Shown one piece after another: positions 25,264 to 33,365 of a stretch of DNA of 64,000 bases (positions are counted from its first letter, which is position 1; the number at the start of each line of letters is the position of its first letter). The stretch comes from Chryseobacterium soli (GTDB taxonomy: Bacteria; Bacteroidota; Bacteroidia; Flavobacteriales; Weeksellaceae), in NCBI RefSeq assembly GCF_000737705.1, contig NZ_JPRH01000002.1:248001-312000 (forward strand), in the 5' to 3' direction. The position numbers and the translations under genes were made by a program. The notes under the pieces were generated by a model. It searched no databases, was not told the DNA's origin, and saw nothing but the letters and a program-made list of their open reading frames with translations.

Positions 25264-25782
25264 TTACTGTTTTTCAAAACTCTTATAATGGTTTTTGGTC
25301 AGGTATACATCCCCTTCTTTTGTAAAGATAATCCGGTCTGCATTTCTTCCGCCACATTGATAATTCACATCTGCCTCAAAGTATTTTTCACCATCCGGAA
25401 GTCTTTTTTCTCTGTTGCTGAATTTGTCACCACCAATTGCTTTTCCCGGAAGGGCTTCACAAAGATTCCCTTTTGATGGATTCCAGCCTTCCTTTCTTGC
25501 TTCATTTTTTGTGATATAATAGTCGGGCAGCCGGTGCTGCTGTTTTACATAACTGATGACGGTTTTCTCTTCCGTTAATTTTTCAATTGACTGCTGATCT
25601 GCCGAATAACCTCCGGTATTTTGAGATGGTGCAGAACTGCTTCCCAAACTGGCGGTTTCTGTTGTTACAGGGTTGTGATTATTCTTTTTCTCCGCTATAA
25701 AATTATTATAAACGTACATTACAGACATCCCAAAAAGAAGTCCTAAACAGATGAAAAACAGAGATCTTATTTTACTATTCAT
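25264..25782 (-). CDS. Membrane-anchored barnase-like ribonuclease
   Basis: 172 residues. An uncleaved-looking N-terminal membrane segment (about 8-28) and a Ser/Asn-rich linker (about 30-65) lead to a barnase domain (about 66-172). Side by side with Bacillus barnase: ITKNEARKEGW, SKGNL with K104 (barnase K27), GKAIGGDKFSNRE, E136 in FEADVNY (general base E73), R146 and R150 in GGRNADRI (R83, R87) and H165 in KNHYKSF (H102). All catalytic residues are kept. Two extra cysteines (C108, C143) could form a disulfide. It should cleave RNA after guanosine. The barstar-family gene lies downstream. The membrane anchor suggests periplasmic display or a secreted antibacterial use. Confidence 0.9.
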   Translation of the reverse strand: MNSKIRSLFFICLGLLFGMSVMYVYNNFIAEKKNNHNPVTTETASLGSSSAPSQNTGGYSADQQSIEKLTEEKTVISYVKQQHRLPDYYITKNEARKEGWNPSKGNLCEALPGKAIGGDKFSNREKRLPDGEKYFEADVNYQCGGRNADRIIFTKEGDVYLTKNHYKSFEKQ

Positions 25783-25800
25783 ATCATTATTATCAAGGTT

Positions 25801-26108
25801 GAAAGGTTAAAAGTCAGTGGTCAATGGTGAATTGTGAATTGTCAATTGTGAATTGAACGTCACTATTCAATTTTATTTTCCATATCATCAATAGTCAATG
25901 GTGAATTGTGAATTGTGAATTAAAAAATTGACTTTTGACCATTCACTTTTATTACGATATTATCAATCGTCTACAGTAAGATGTTAATTGTGAACTAAAA
26001 AATTGACCATTCACTATTCACTTTTACTTTTCAGATTATTAATTGTCAGCGGTAAATTGCAAACGTCAGTCTATAAGTTAAAAAATGACCATTCGCCATT
26101 CACTTTTC
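25801..26108. repeat. Four degenerate tandem repeats of 75-78 bp
   Basis: Units at about 25801-25880, 25881-25955, 25956-26032 and 26033-26108. Each has the plan (at)tatcaatngtc ... ggtgaattgtgaa ... taaaaaattgacc attcac ... cacttttattttc, decaying from copy to copy. The GTGAAT and ATTCAC parts are mutually complementary, so each unit can fold back. It fills the gap between the ribonuclease gene and nadE; no open frame runs through it. Confidence 0.75.
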
Positions 26109-26113
26109 CCATC

Positions 26114-26908
26114 TTAATCGTTTCTCCATTCTTCAGGAATATCACATACCGGGATCGGATCGATTTTATGTCTTGCGGCTTTGTGCATTCTGTCGAAAAT
26201 CAAGAATACCTCTTTATCACGGCCTTCATAATCGTCAGCGGTCTTCGTTCCATATTCTTTCTGAATTTTTTCCAGCTCAGGATAAGTGGCGCCAATCTGT
26301 TGTTCATCGGTTCTGTCGACATCCCAAAGTCCATCTGTAGGAATCGCTTCCTGAATATTTTTTACCAAATTTAATGCCTTTGCAAGCTTATATACTTCGG
26401 TTTTGTACAGATCAGCAATAGGAGAGACATCTACACCTCCGTCTCCATATTTGGTGTAAAATCCAATTCCGAAATCTTCCACTTTATTTCCTGTTCCACA
26501 TACCAAAAGCCCGTTAAGCTGCCCGTAGTAGTATAAAGTAAGCATTCTCAGACGAGCTCTTGTATTCGCGAAAGCTAACTTTTCATTAGGGTAAATTTCT
26601 TCCTGTACGTCAAAGGTTTTATATAGCTCTTCGAAGGCAGGCGTTAGATTAACAGACATGGTTTCTACATTCGGGAATCTGGATTTCAAATCATTCATAT
26701 GTTCCCAGGCACGGTTTACCTGATCTTCTTTCTGGCGGATCGGCATTTCTATTAATAATGTTTTTAAGCCCGTCATGGCGGACAGGGTAGAAACAACTCC
26801 TGAGTCCACTCCTCCGGAAACGCCTAATACATATCCGTTTACATTTGCTTTTTTAGCATAATCTTTTAGCCAGCTTACAATATGATCGATTACTTTTTGT
26901 GTCTGCAT
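26114..26908 (-). CDS. nadE: NAD+ synthase
   Basis: 264 residues, typical of the NH3-dependent NadE without a glutaminase domain. SGGVDSG (31-37) is the PP-loop for ATP; GTGNKVEDFGIGFYTKYGDGGVD and SPIADLYKTEVYKLA are the deamido-NAD and Mg binding segments. It amidates deamido-NAD+ to NAD+ in the cytoplasm. In Flavobacterium nadE is found next to gldB as here, although in this window nadE is on the minus strand and separated from gldB by the LRR gene. Confidence 0.95.
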   Translation of the reverse strand: MQTQKVIDHIVSWLKDYAKKANVNGYVLGVSGGVDSGVVSTLSAMTGLKTLLIEMPIRQKEDQVNRAWEHMNDLKSRFPNVETMSVNLTPAFEELYKTFDVQEEIYPNEKLAFANTRARLRMLTLYYYGQLNGLLVCGTGNKVEDFGIGFYTKYGDGGVDVSPIADLYKTEVYKLAKALNLVKNIQEAIPTDGLWDVDRTDEQQIGATYPELEKIQKEYGTKTADDYEGRDKEVFLIFDRMHKAARHKIDPIPVCDIPEEWRND

Positions 26909-27120
26909 TGTTTATTTTTTTAGTCTATTCAAATTCTTTAGGGGTATTTTTCCCTTTTATATTTTTAATGTCTTTATCAGATTGTTTTCTTTTGGAATCT
27001 CAAAAAAATTGATGTCAAAATTACTGGTTTTTTCCTAACCAGATTGAGGTAAATTATTTTTAATTTGTAACATTCGATAAAAAGTCTGATGTTTGATATC
27101 GAATGTCTTGTATCTAATTA

Positions 27121-27753
27121 TTATTCAGCCCCAAAAATCGTAAAGTCAGTTTTCATTCCCTTTTTAATATCAGATTCCTTCATCTTGTTTCCCCCTACAT
27201 TTAAAGTCTGAAGGCCTGGATTTCCGGATACATCGAGTTTTTGGATTTGATTATGCTCAATATTCAGTTTCCTTAAATTTTTAAGCATTGTCAGATCAAT
27301 TGTTTTTAATTTATTTAAAGATACCGTTAGCTGGTCAATTCTGGGAGTTGCTTTTAATGAAATGTGTTGAAGCGAATTGTTGTCGAGATAGAGAGATGCC
27401 AGGCTTTTAAGGTTTTCTGCTTCAAATGTTGAAATATTACAGCCGGTACATGAAAACAGCTCCAGATGATCCATATTTCTGATCATTACATTGGAAATGT
27501 TGTTGTCATCCAGCATGATCATTTTCACATTTTTGAAAAATCGGAGATCATCCGTTGAGGTAATCCCTTTTTGCACCAAAAATAAATTGGTTACCCGATC
27601 TGCTTCCAACTGCTCGATAGAGCCACTTTTATTCACGTCAAAATTTTCCACAACTGCCTTTTCAAGATTTTTATCTTTAAAGTCGAGTTTTTGTCCGGAG
27701 AAAAGTGAAAGACCAGAAATAAGGCAGAGGATTGCAAATATTTTATTTTTCAT
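27121..27753 (-). CDS. Secreted leucine-rich-repeat protein
   Basis: 210 residues. Signal peptide (about 1-20, ending LFSGQ), a possible EF-hand-like segment (FDVNKSGSIEQLEAD), then about six leucine-rich repeats of 20-21 residues (LKSLASLYLDNNSLQHISL, LTVSLNKLKTIDLTMLKNL, LNIEHNQIQKLDVSGNPGL, LNVGGNKM). A CTGC pair sits in the second repeat. Such short LRR proteins serve in protein-protein contact; a precise role is not indicated. It is divergent from gldB, with 56 bp between start codons. Confidence 0.82.
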   Translation of the reverse strand: MKNKIFAILCLISGLSLFSGQKLDFKDKNLEKAVVENFDVNKSGSIEQLEADRVTNLFLVQKGITSTDDLRFFKNVKMIMLDDNNISNVMIRNMDHLELFSCTGCNISTFEAENLKSLASLYLDNNSLQHISLKATPRIDQLTVSLNKLKTIDLTMLKNLRKLNIEHNQIQKLDVSGNPGLQTLNVGGNKMKESDIKKGMKTDFTIFGAE

Positions 27754-27775
27754 TATTAATTGTGTTTTTAATCCT

Positions 27776-27783
27776 TATTTTTG
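27776..27783 (+). promoter_or_regulatory. Possible gldB -7 box
   Basis: TATTTTTG matches TAnnTTTG, 26 bp before the gldB ATG. No TTG lies at the usual 20-nt distance, so confidence is limited. Confidence 0.4.
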
Positions 27784-27809
27784 TAAAACATAAATTTCAT
27801 GTAAAAATA

Positions 27810-28796
27810 ATGAAGATTTTTAGAATTATTACGCTTTCTTCTCTTTTAGTTTTAGGATTAAATTCTTGCAAAAAAGAACCTGAAAACCAATGGAAAGTAG
27901 AAGTGAAAAATACAGCTGAAAAAGTTGAACTTACCGATATTTCAAAAGAATTTTACAACCAGCAAATGCCGTTGGATCAGTTTAAAGCCAAATTTCCCTG
28001 GTTTCAGGGCACTGTGAGCGATGCGGATTTTGAAAAAAGAAGAGGAGATGAGTCTGAGATTAAAATCTACAAAGAAGCTGCTGCCAAAATAGACCAGAAT
28101 AAACTTCAAAAGGAGTTACAGGATTTGTTTTCCCATATCAAATATTATTTTCCGAAATTTAAGAGTCCTAAGGTCTATCTGTTTTCATCAGCGCTGCAGA
28201 TGATTCAGGATCCTATTTTTTATGATGACAAGGGGAATCTTTTATTCATTGATATTACCGGTTTTATGGGTGATGGAAATGCCAATTATAAAGGCCTGGA
28301 AATGTACTTTCAGAAATCGATGAATCCGCAGAATATTGTTCCTAAAGTTTCGCGCCTTTTTGCTGAAAATATTGTGACCGCATCTCCTGACCACCAGAAA
28401 TTTATAGATCAGATGGTCCTTAACGGAAAAATCATGATCCTTCAGGATGCCTTTTTACCGGATGTTCCTGATTATCTTAAAATAAACTATACCCAGAAAC
28501 AATATGAATGGGCGAAAGCAAATGAAGCGAATATCTGGAATTATTTTGTGGAAAGTAATTTGATTTTTGGAGATGACCACAGGCTGGAAGAACGTTTCAT
28601 CACGCCGGGACCATTTTCAAAGTTTTATACGGAGATCGACAACGAATCTTCTCCACAGATTGGAATTTTTACCGGATGGCAGATCTGTAAAAAATACCTG
28701 GCAGAAAAACCTGAAACAAAACTTACAGACTTCCTGAAAATGGATGCTACCGTAATTTTTAATCAGTCAGGATATAAACCGAAGTTAAAAGAATAG
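27810..28796 (+). CDS. gldB: Gliding motility lipoprotein GldB
   Basis: 328 residues from ATG 27810 (MKIFRIITLSSLLVLGLNSC), giving a lipoprotein signal with lipobox LNSC and Cys20; the open frame upstream of this start is not coding. Length, the absence of other domains, and the immediate gldC downstream (29 bp) fit GldB. Motifs include KEFYNQQMPLDQFKAKFPWF near the N-terminus and IGIFTGWQICKKYLAEKP near the end. GldB is required for gliding in Flavobacterium johnsoniae but is also kept in non-gliding relatives, where it may support the type IX secretion machinery. It is anchored in a membrane facing the periplasm. Confidence 0.93.
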   Translation: MKIFRIITLSSLLVLGLNSCKKEPENQWKVEVKNTAEKVELTDISKEFYNQQMPLDQFKAKFPWFQGTVSDADFEKRRGDESEIKIYKEAAAKIDQNKLQKELQDLFSHIKYYFPKFKSPKVYLFSSALQMIQDPIFYDDKGNLLFIDITGFMGDGNANYKGLEMYFQKSMNPQNIVPKVSRLFAENIVTASPDHQKFIDQMVLNGKIMILQDAFLPDVPDYLKINYTQKQYEWAKANEANIWNYFVESNLIFGDDHRLEERFITPGPFSKFYTEIDNESSPQIGIFTGWQICKKYLAEKPETKLTDFLKMDATVIFNQSGYKPKLKE

Positions 28797-28825
28797 ATAG
28801 TATACAATTTAGAAAAATAGAAAAA

Positions 28826-29152
28826 ATGAGAAAGACTCAAATAACGATAGACGTAGAATTGGATGAAAATCACATCCCGGAAAGCATTACCTGGAACGCA
28901 CAGGATGGGGGGGTTGAAAAAGAAGAAACCAAAGCTACGATGATTTCCGTTTGGGATGATAAAGCTATGGAAGCATTAAGAATCGATTTATGGACTAAAG
29001 AAATGCCTGTAGATCAAATGAAGATGTTTATCCACCAGATTATGGTATCTTTAGGAAGTACCTATCAGAGAGCAACAGGTGAGGAAGATGTAGCACAGTG
29101 GTTGGAAGAAATTGCTGAAGAATTTGCCATCAAGTCTGCGATTAAAATGTAA
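28826..29152 (+). CDS. gldC: Gliding motility protein GldC
   Basis: 108 residues, the normal length. MRKTQITIDVELDENHIPES, ITWNAQDGGVE and LRIDLWTKEMPVDQMKMFI are characteristic of GldC. No signal peptide, so cytoplasmic. It lies 29 bp after gldB, the conserved order. In F. johnsoniae, loss of GldC reduces rather than abolishes gliding and it stabilises GldB; the same relation is expected here from family knowledge. Confidence 0.94.
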   Translation: MRKTQITIDVELDENHIPESITWNAQDGGVEKEETKATMISVWDDKAMEALRIDLWTKEMPVDQMKMFIHQIMVSLGSTYQRATGEEDVAQWLEEIAEEFAIKSAIKM

Positions 29153-29168
29153 AAATATAACACTACAG

Positions 29169-29228
29169 CAATTTAATAGTGACCGATGAAAGGCATTATT
29201 ATTGTTAAGTTGTTACACTATTAAATTG
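29169..29228. repeat. 13-bp perfect inverted repeat before the PLP enzyme gene
   Basis: CAATTTAATAGTG (29169-29181) and CACTATTAAATTG (29216-29228) with a 34-bp spacer. It fills the gap between gldC and the Cys/Met enzyme gene. No T-run follows, so it is more likely an intergenic repeat or an operator than a terminator. Confidence 0.6.
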
Positions 29229-29242
29229 TTAAATTTTAAATC

Positions 29243-30382
29243 ATGAATTTTAATACAAAAGTTATTCACGGAGGGCAGCATCATGAATCTGCTACAGGAT
29301 CGGTAAATGTTCCTGTATTTTTAACCTCTACATTTGCACAAAAAAGTCCGGGAGTACATTCCGGTTATGAATATTCAAGAGCAGCCAACCCTACCAGACA
29401 GGCATTGGAAGATTCTCTGGCAAGTATTGAAAACGGTGCCAGAGGATTGGCGTTCGGTTCAGGGCTTGCAGCCATCGACTGTGTGCTGAAATTATTAAAT
29501 CCGGGAGATGAAGTTGTTGCGGTAGATGATCTATATGGCGGAACGTACAGAATGTTCACCAGACTTTTTGAAAAATATCAATTGAAATTTACGTTCGTGA
29601 ATTTTGATGATGTTTCTAAAATTGCTGAAGTTCTTACAGATAAAACAAAATTAATCTGGATAGAAACTCCAACCAATCCATTGATGAAACTTGTAGACAT
29701 CAAAGCTGTGGTAGAAATAGCAAAAGGGAAAAATATACTGGTAGCGGTAGACAATACCTTTGCAACTCCTTATATCCAAAGACCAATTGATTTAGGGGCA
29801 GATATCGTGATGCATTCTGCTACAAAATATTTAGGCGGACACTCTGATGTAATTGCAGGTGCCCTTATTGCTAAAGACGCAGAACTGGGAGAGCAGCTTC
29901 ACTTTATTCAATTTGCAAGCGGTGGGATTTTAGGTCCACACGATTCTTATTTGGTATTGAGAGGAATTAAAACCTTAGCCTTAAGAATGCAGAGACATTC
30001 TGATAACGGATTGAAGGTGGCAAAATACCTGGAAACTCATCCTTTAGTAGACAAAGTAATTTATCCGGGATTAGAATCTCATCCTCAGTATGAGCTTGCG
30101 AAATCTCAAATGAAAGAATTTGGAGGAATGGTTTCATTTACCTTCAAATCCGGGAAAAAAGAAGATGCTGTGAAGTTTTTAGAAAAAGTAAGAGTTTTCA
30201 CCCTGGCTGAATCATTAGGCGGAGTAGAATCTTTGGCCAATCATCCTGCTTTGATGACGCATGCTTCAATTCCTGCTGAAAAACGTGCAGAATTAGGCAT
30301 TACAGATGATTTAGTTCGTCTAAGCGTTGGAATCGAAGATGCAGAAGATCTGATTGCAGATCTGGAAAAAGCTTTTTCTTAA
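29243..30382 (+). CDS. Cystathionine gamma-synthase / gamma-lyase family PLP enzyme
   Basis: 379 residues, usual for the Cys/Met metabolism PLP-dependent family. The PLP-binding lysine is K195 in HSATKYLGGHSD. Phosphate and pyridine contacts are in FGSGLAAID (71-79), ETPTNPLMK (141-149) and AVDNTFATP (168-176). YEYSRAANPTRQALE near the N-terminus contains the subunit-crossing Tyr-x-Arg. Synthase and lyase members cannot be separated by these motifs, so the reaction is cystathionine formation from an activated homoserine or its cleavage. Cytoplasmic. It follows gldC by 90 bp and precedes an unrelated secreted protein. Confidence 0.92.
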   Translation: MNFNTKVIHGGQHHESATGSVNVPVFLTSTFAQKSPGVHSGYEYSRAANPTRQALEDSLASIENGARGLAFGSGLAAIDCVLKLLNPGDEVVAVDDLYGGTYRMFTRLFEKYQLKFTFVNFDDVSKIAEVLTDKTKLIWIETPTNPLMKLVDIKAVVEIAKGKNILVAVDNTFATPYIQRPIDLGADIVMHSATKYLGGHSDVIAGALIAKDAELGEQLHFIQFASGGILGPHDSYLVLRGIKTLALRMQRHSDNGLKVAKYLETHPLVDKVIYPGLESHPQYELAKSQMKEFGGMVSFTFKSGKKEDAVKFLEKVRVFTLAESLGGVESLANHPALMTHASIPAEKRAELGITDDLVRLSVGIEDAEDLIADLEKAFS

Positions 30383-30402
30383 CCATTTCTAAACATATTA
30401 TA

Positions 30403-30885
30403 ATGAGAAAGATTCAACTTTTAATTCTTCTGGGTTTCTTCAGTCAGATGGTATATGCTCAGGTTAAACCAACTGACGAGCTGTATAAAACAGCAAAAAA
30501 GCTCGACAGTCTGATATTCGATATCGGTTTTAATAAGTGTGATCTTTCTCATTATGATTCCATTGTCAGTGATGATCTGGAATTTTATCATGACAAAGGA
30601 GGAATTACTTCGGGAAAAGAGGCTTTTACAGCTTCCATCAAAAATAATATTTGCGGTAATCCTAATAAAGTGAGACGAGAACTGGTGCCCAACAGCATGA
30701 AAGTGTATCCGTTGTACAACAACAAAGTGTTGTATGCTTTCATTCAGGAAGGAGAACATGATTTTGCTGAACTTGATAAAGGAAAATGGAATAAAGGCAG
30801 TCGTGCGAAATTTACCATCTTATGGATTTTGGATGGCAAAGACTGGAAAATGAAAAGAGTACTAAGCTATGACCATCATTTATAA
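30403..30885 (+). CDS. Secreted NTF2-like (DUF4440/SnoaL-type) protein
   Basis: 160 residues. Signal peptide (about 1-19, ending VYAQ), then a single alpha+beta domain of NTF2-like shape: KLDSLIFDIGFNKCDLSHYDSIVSD start helix, LEFYHDKGGITSGKEAF, and a C-terminal strand with LWILDGKDWKMKRVLSYDHH. Such proteins are often ketosteroid-isomerase-like or binding proteins; no catalytic residue can be assigned. 20 bp after the PLP enzyme gene and 5 bp before the GNAT gene, so probably one transcript. Confidence 0.8.
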   Translation: MRKIQLLILLGFFSQMVYAQVKPTDELYKTAKKLDSLIFDIGFNKCDLSHYDSIVSDDLEFYHDKGGITSGKEAFTASIKNNICGNPNKVRRELVPNSMKVYPLYNNKVLYAFIQEGEHDFAELDKGKWNKGSRAKFTILWILDGKDWKMKRVLSYDHHL

Positions 30886-30890
30886 TCATT

Positions 30891-31343
30891 ATGAGTAATA
30901 CCAGAAAAGCGACTATTCAGGATGTATCTCAATTAGCAGAATTATTTGATCAATACAGGGTTTTCTATCATAAAGAATCAGATGTTTCAGGTGCCGAATC
31001 CTTCTTAGAAGAAAGAATTGAAAGCAAAGATTCGGAAATTTTTGTAGCAGAAAATAACGGAAATTTGGTCGGCTTTGTGCAGTTATATCCCTTATTTTCT
31101 TCAACAAGAATGTGCCGTTACTGGCTGCTGAATGATCTCTATGTGAATGAAAATTATAGAGGAAAAGGATATTCTAAAGCTTTGATTGAGGAAGCCAAAA
31201 CTTTATGCAGATTTTCGAAAGCTGCAGGTATTTTACTGGAAACAGGAAAAAATAATGATATTGGCAATCAGCTGTATCCGGCATGTGGTTTTGAATTGTA
31301 TGATTCCGTCAACTTTTATGAATGGACCAATCCGGAAAATTAA
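30891..31343 (+). CDS. GNAT-family N-acetyltransferase
   Basis: 150 residues, one GNAT domain. The acetyl-CoA pyrophosphate motif is NYRGKGYSKALIEEA (about 87-101, R/Q-x-x-G-x-G/A type); LNDLYVNE forms the preceding strand and GILLETGKNNDIGNQLYPACGF the later motif B region. Substrate unknown; it may acetylate a small amine or a protein N-terminus. Cytoplasmic. It starts 5 bp after the previous gene's stop. Confidence 0.9.
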   Translation: MSNTRKATIQDVSQLAELFDQYRVFYHKESDVSGAESFLEERIESKDSEIFVAENNGNLVGFVQLYPLFSSTRMCRYWLLNDLYVNENYRGKGYSKALIEEAKTLCRFSKAAGILLETGKNNDIGNQLYPACGFELYDSVNFYEWTNPEN

Positions 31344-31376
31344 TTAATTACTAATCATTTATAACCTATTACAAAC

Positions 31377-31883
31377 ATGTCAGATTTTCAAAAATATATT
31401 CAAAGATATCTTGATGAGATTCCTTCCGAAAACTGGTTAGACGAATTGAAAAAATCAGGAGAAAAAACCGTAGATATTTATACTAAGCTTACCGAAGAGC
31501 AGTCTCATTTTGCATACGGTGAAGGAAAATGGACTCTGAAAGAATTATTGCTGCATTTATCAGATACTGAAAGAGTGTTTCAATTTCGGGCTCTATCCTT
31601 TGCGAGAGGAGATCAGTCCGCATTACCCGGCTTCGACGAAAATGAGTACGCAGACAATTCTTTTGCCAACGAAAGAACCCTGGAATCTTTACTGGAAGAA
31701 TATAAAACAGTAAGAAGATCATCCCAAATATTACTGGAAACGTTGCATCCAAAAGCATTACACAACACAGGAATTGCCAACGGAAATGAAATCGCAGTAG
31801 AAACAGTCGGAAAACTGATTGTGGGACATAATTTCCATCACTTACATATTATAGAAGAAAGATATCTTCCGGGATTGGAATGA
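31377..31883 (+). CDS. DinB-family (YfiT-like) metal-dependent protein
   Basis: 168 residues, a four-helix DinB_2 protein. The metal-binding histidines appear as H60 (LLLHLSDTERVFQFR) and the HxxxH pair H151/H155 in GHNFHHLHIIEERYL. Such proteins are often thiol (bacillithiol or mycothiol)-dependent transferases or hydrolases, though most are uncharacterised; bacillithiol is used by several Flavobacteria. Cytoplasmic. It lies 33 bp after the GNAT gene and may belong to the same transcript. Confidence 0.88.
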   Translation: MSDFQKYIQRYLDEIPSENWLDELKKSGEKTVDIYTKLTEEQSHFAYGEGKWTLKELLLHLSDTERVFQFRALSFARGDQSALPGFDENEYADNSFANERTLESLLEEYKTVRRSSQILLETLHPKALHNTGIANGNEIAVETVGKLIVGHNFHHLHIIEERYLPGLE

Positions 31884-31904
31884 GATAAATAATTTACGAA
31901 TGTC

Positions 31905-32486
31905 ATGCGTAGATTGAAAAATTTAGAAATTACCGAAAGTATCAAATACAGAAAACTGGTTTTTGATGAAAACTATCTGGACAAATTAGATACATTTACC
32001 ATTTATTTGGCTTTCATATCACTTATTGTAATCTCAGTAATTTTATTTGGGGAAATAACGCCATCTAAGAATAATAGTTTAGAATATATTATCTTGATTT
32101 CCGTCATAAGCTTTAGTCTGTACGGCCTTTATTGCAAAGCAACAGAAAAAAGATTAAAGAAAATAAAATTCAGTATACACAAAGAAGACGCAAAGCAGAG
32201 AATTCTAGAGTATGGTAAAAAATATAATTATAGGATTTCTAAAATTTCAAATAACTTAATATTTTTTAACGAGCCTACAGATGTATATAATTCAGGACAT
32301 CATGAAATGACTACCATTATTTTTTTTAAAGGTGACGCAATTCTCTATACTTTAATAAAAGAGGGGGCAAAAATAAATGCACCTGTATTACTTTCTCAAC
32401 ATCTTACCAGACTGGATTTTAAAAAAACATTAAATAAGACGAAAAATACCAATACAGGCTATTTTAGTTCATTGTTTCATGGTTAA
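31905..32486 (+). CDS. Hypothetical two-pass membrane protein
   Basis: 193 residues. Two hydrophobic segments at about 41-60 and 70-88, then a soluble C-terminal region of about 100 residues containing IKFSIHKEDAKQRILEYGKK and NSGHHEMTTIIFFKGD. I do not recognise the family. Base composition is visibly more AT-rich than its neighbours, and the surrounding genes have unrelated functions, so recent acquisition is possible. 21 bp after dinB-like gene. Confidence 0.7.
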   Translation: MRRLKNLEITESIKYRKLVFDENYLDKLDTFTIYLAFISLIVISVILFGEITPSKNNSLEYIILISVISFSLYGLYCKATEKRLKKIKFSIHKEDAKQRILEYGKKYNYRISKISNNLIFFNEPTDVYNSGHHEMTTIIFFKGDAILYTLIKEGAKINAPVLLSQHLTRLDFKKTLNKTKNTNTGYFSSLFHG

Positions 32487-32647
32487 TTCAATTAATCTTT
32501 GCTTAAATTCTATCCTATATAATATTACCAAATAATTGAAAATAAGTAGGGATATTTCAAAATATAATATTCAATATAAACGGCTTTTAATCCATTTTTA
32601 AAATTCATTTTTTTATTTTTGCAGATGGGGGTAAGACTCATTATATT

Positions 32648-33196
32648 ATGGAAAACATTATCGAAATATTAAAATCCGGCGGAACAATCCTTTATCCTAC
32701 AGACACCATCTGGGGAATCGGGTGTGATGCGACCAACGTTGAAGCCATCAATAAAATTTATGACATCAAAAAAAGGGAGAAAAACAAATCCATGATTATT
32801 TTGGTGGAAACCGAAAAAAGACTGCAGGATCTGGTGGACGTTCCCGAAATGGCGTGGCAGATTATTGATGTAAGTGAAAAACCCGTAACAATTGTGTATG
32901 AAAATCCAAAAGGTTTACCTAAAGAACTGTTGGCAGAAGACGGAAGCATAGGAATTCGTCTGGTAAAAACCGACTTTTGTAAAAAACTGATCACCAAATT
33001 AAACAGACCTTTGGTTTCTACTTCCGCCAATTTTAGCGGAGATAAAAGCCCGTTGAAATTTTCTGATATTTCTAAAGAAATTATAGATGTGGTAGATTAT
33101 GCGGTGGAAGAGGATAGAGAAAAAGTTTCAAAATATTCTGGCTCTTCAGTCATTAAAATATGGAGTGACAACAGAATAAAGATTCTCCGCGAGTAA
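32648..33196 (+). CDS. tsaC: L-threonylcarbamoyladenylate synthase (TsaC/YrdC type)
   Basis: 182 residues, YrdC domain only, so TsaC rather than the longer Sua5. Motifs: YPTDTIWGIGCDATN (16-30), KKREKNKSMIILV and STSANFSGD, which bind ATP, threonine and bicarbonate. It makes threonylcarbamoyl-AMP, the precursor of the t6A37 modification of ANN-decoding tRNAs. Cytoplasmic. A TATTTTTG box (32614-32621) lies 26 bp upstream. It sits 170 bp before the tRNA nucleotidyltransferase gene, two tRNA-maturation genes in a row. Confidence 0.93.
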   Translation: MENIIEILKSGGTILYPTDTIWGIGCDATNVEAINKIYDIKKREKNKSMIILVETEKRLQDLVDVPEMAWQIIDVSEKPVTIVYENPKGLPKELLAEDGSIGIRLVKTDFCKKLITKLNRPLVSTSANFSGDKSPLKFSDISKEIIDVVDYAVEEDREKVSKYSGSSVIKIWSDNRIKILRE

Positions 33197-33212
33197 AAGA
33201 AAAGATTTTAAT

Positions 33213-33220
33213 TATCTTTG
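33213..33220 (+). promoter_or_regulatory. Possible -7 box for the tRNA nucleotidyltransferase gene
   Basis: TATCTTTG matches TAnnTTTG, 145 bp before the ATG. If real it leaves a long leader; no riboswitch pattern was recognised in it. Confidence 0.35.
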
Positions 33221-33365
33221 CAGGATCATTCAACTGCTAAGGCATGTAGGAATAGTAAGCAACGCTTGATTTCTTAATTCTTTAACGGTTATGCGTCAGA
33301 TCAATAAAGAATATACAACTCTGGTATGGATCTGAAACTTAAATTCTAACCTCTACATAATAAAC

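Noticed and set aside
25801..26108. CRISPR array
   Set aside because: Units are 75-78 bp, contiguous and degenerate, without unique spacers.
33221..33365. tRNA or riboswitch in the leader of the tRNA nucleotidyltransferase gene
   Set aside because: No cloverleaf, T-loop consensus or known aptamer pattern was found.
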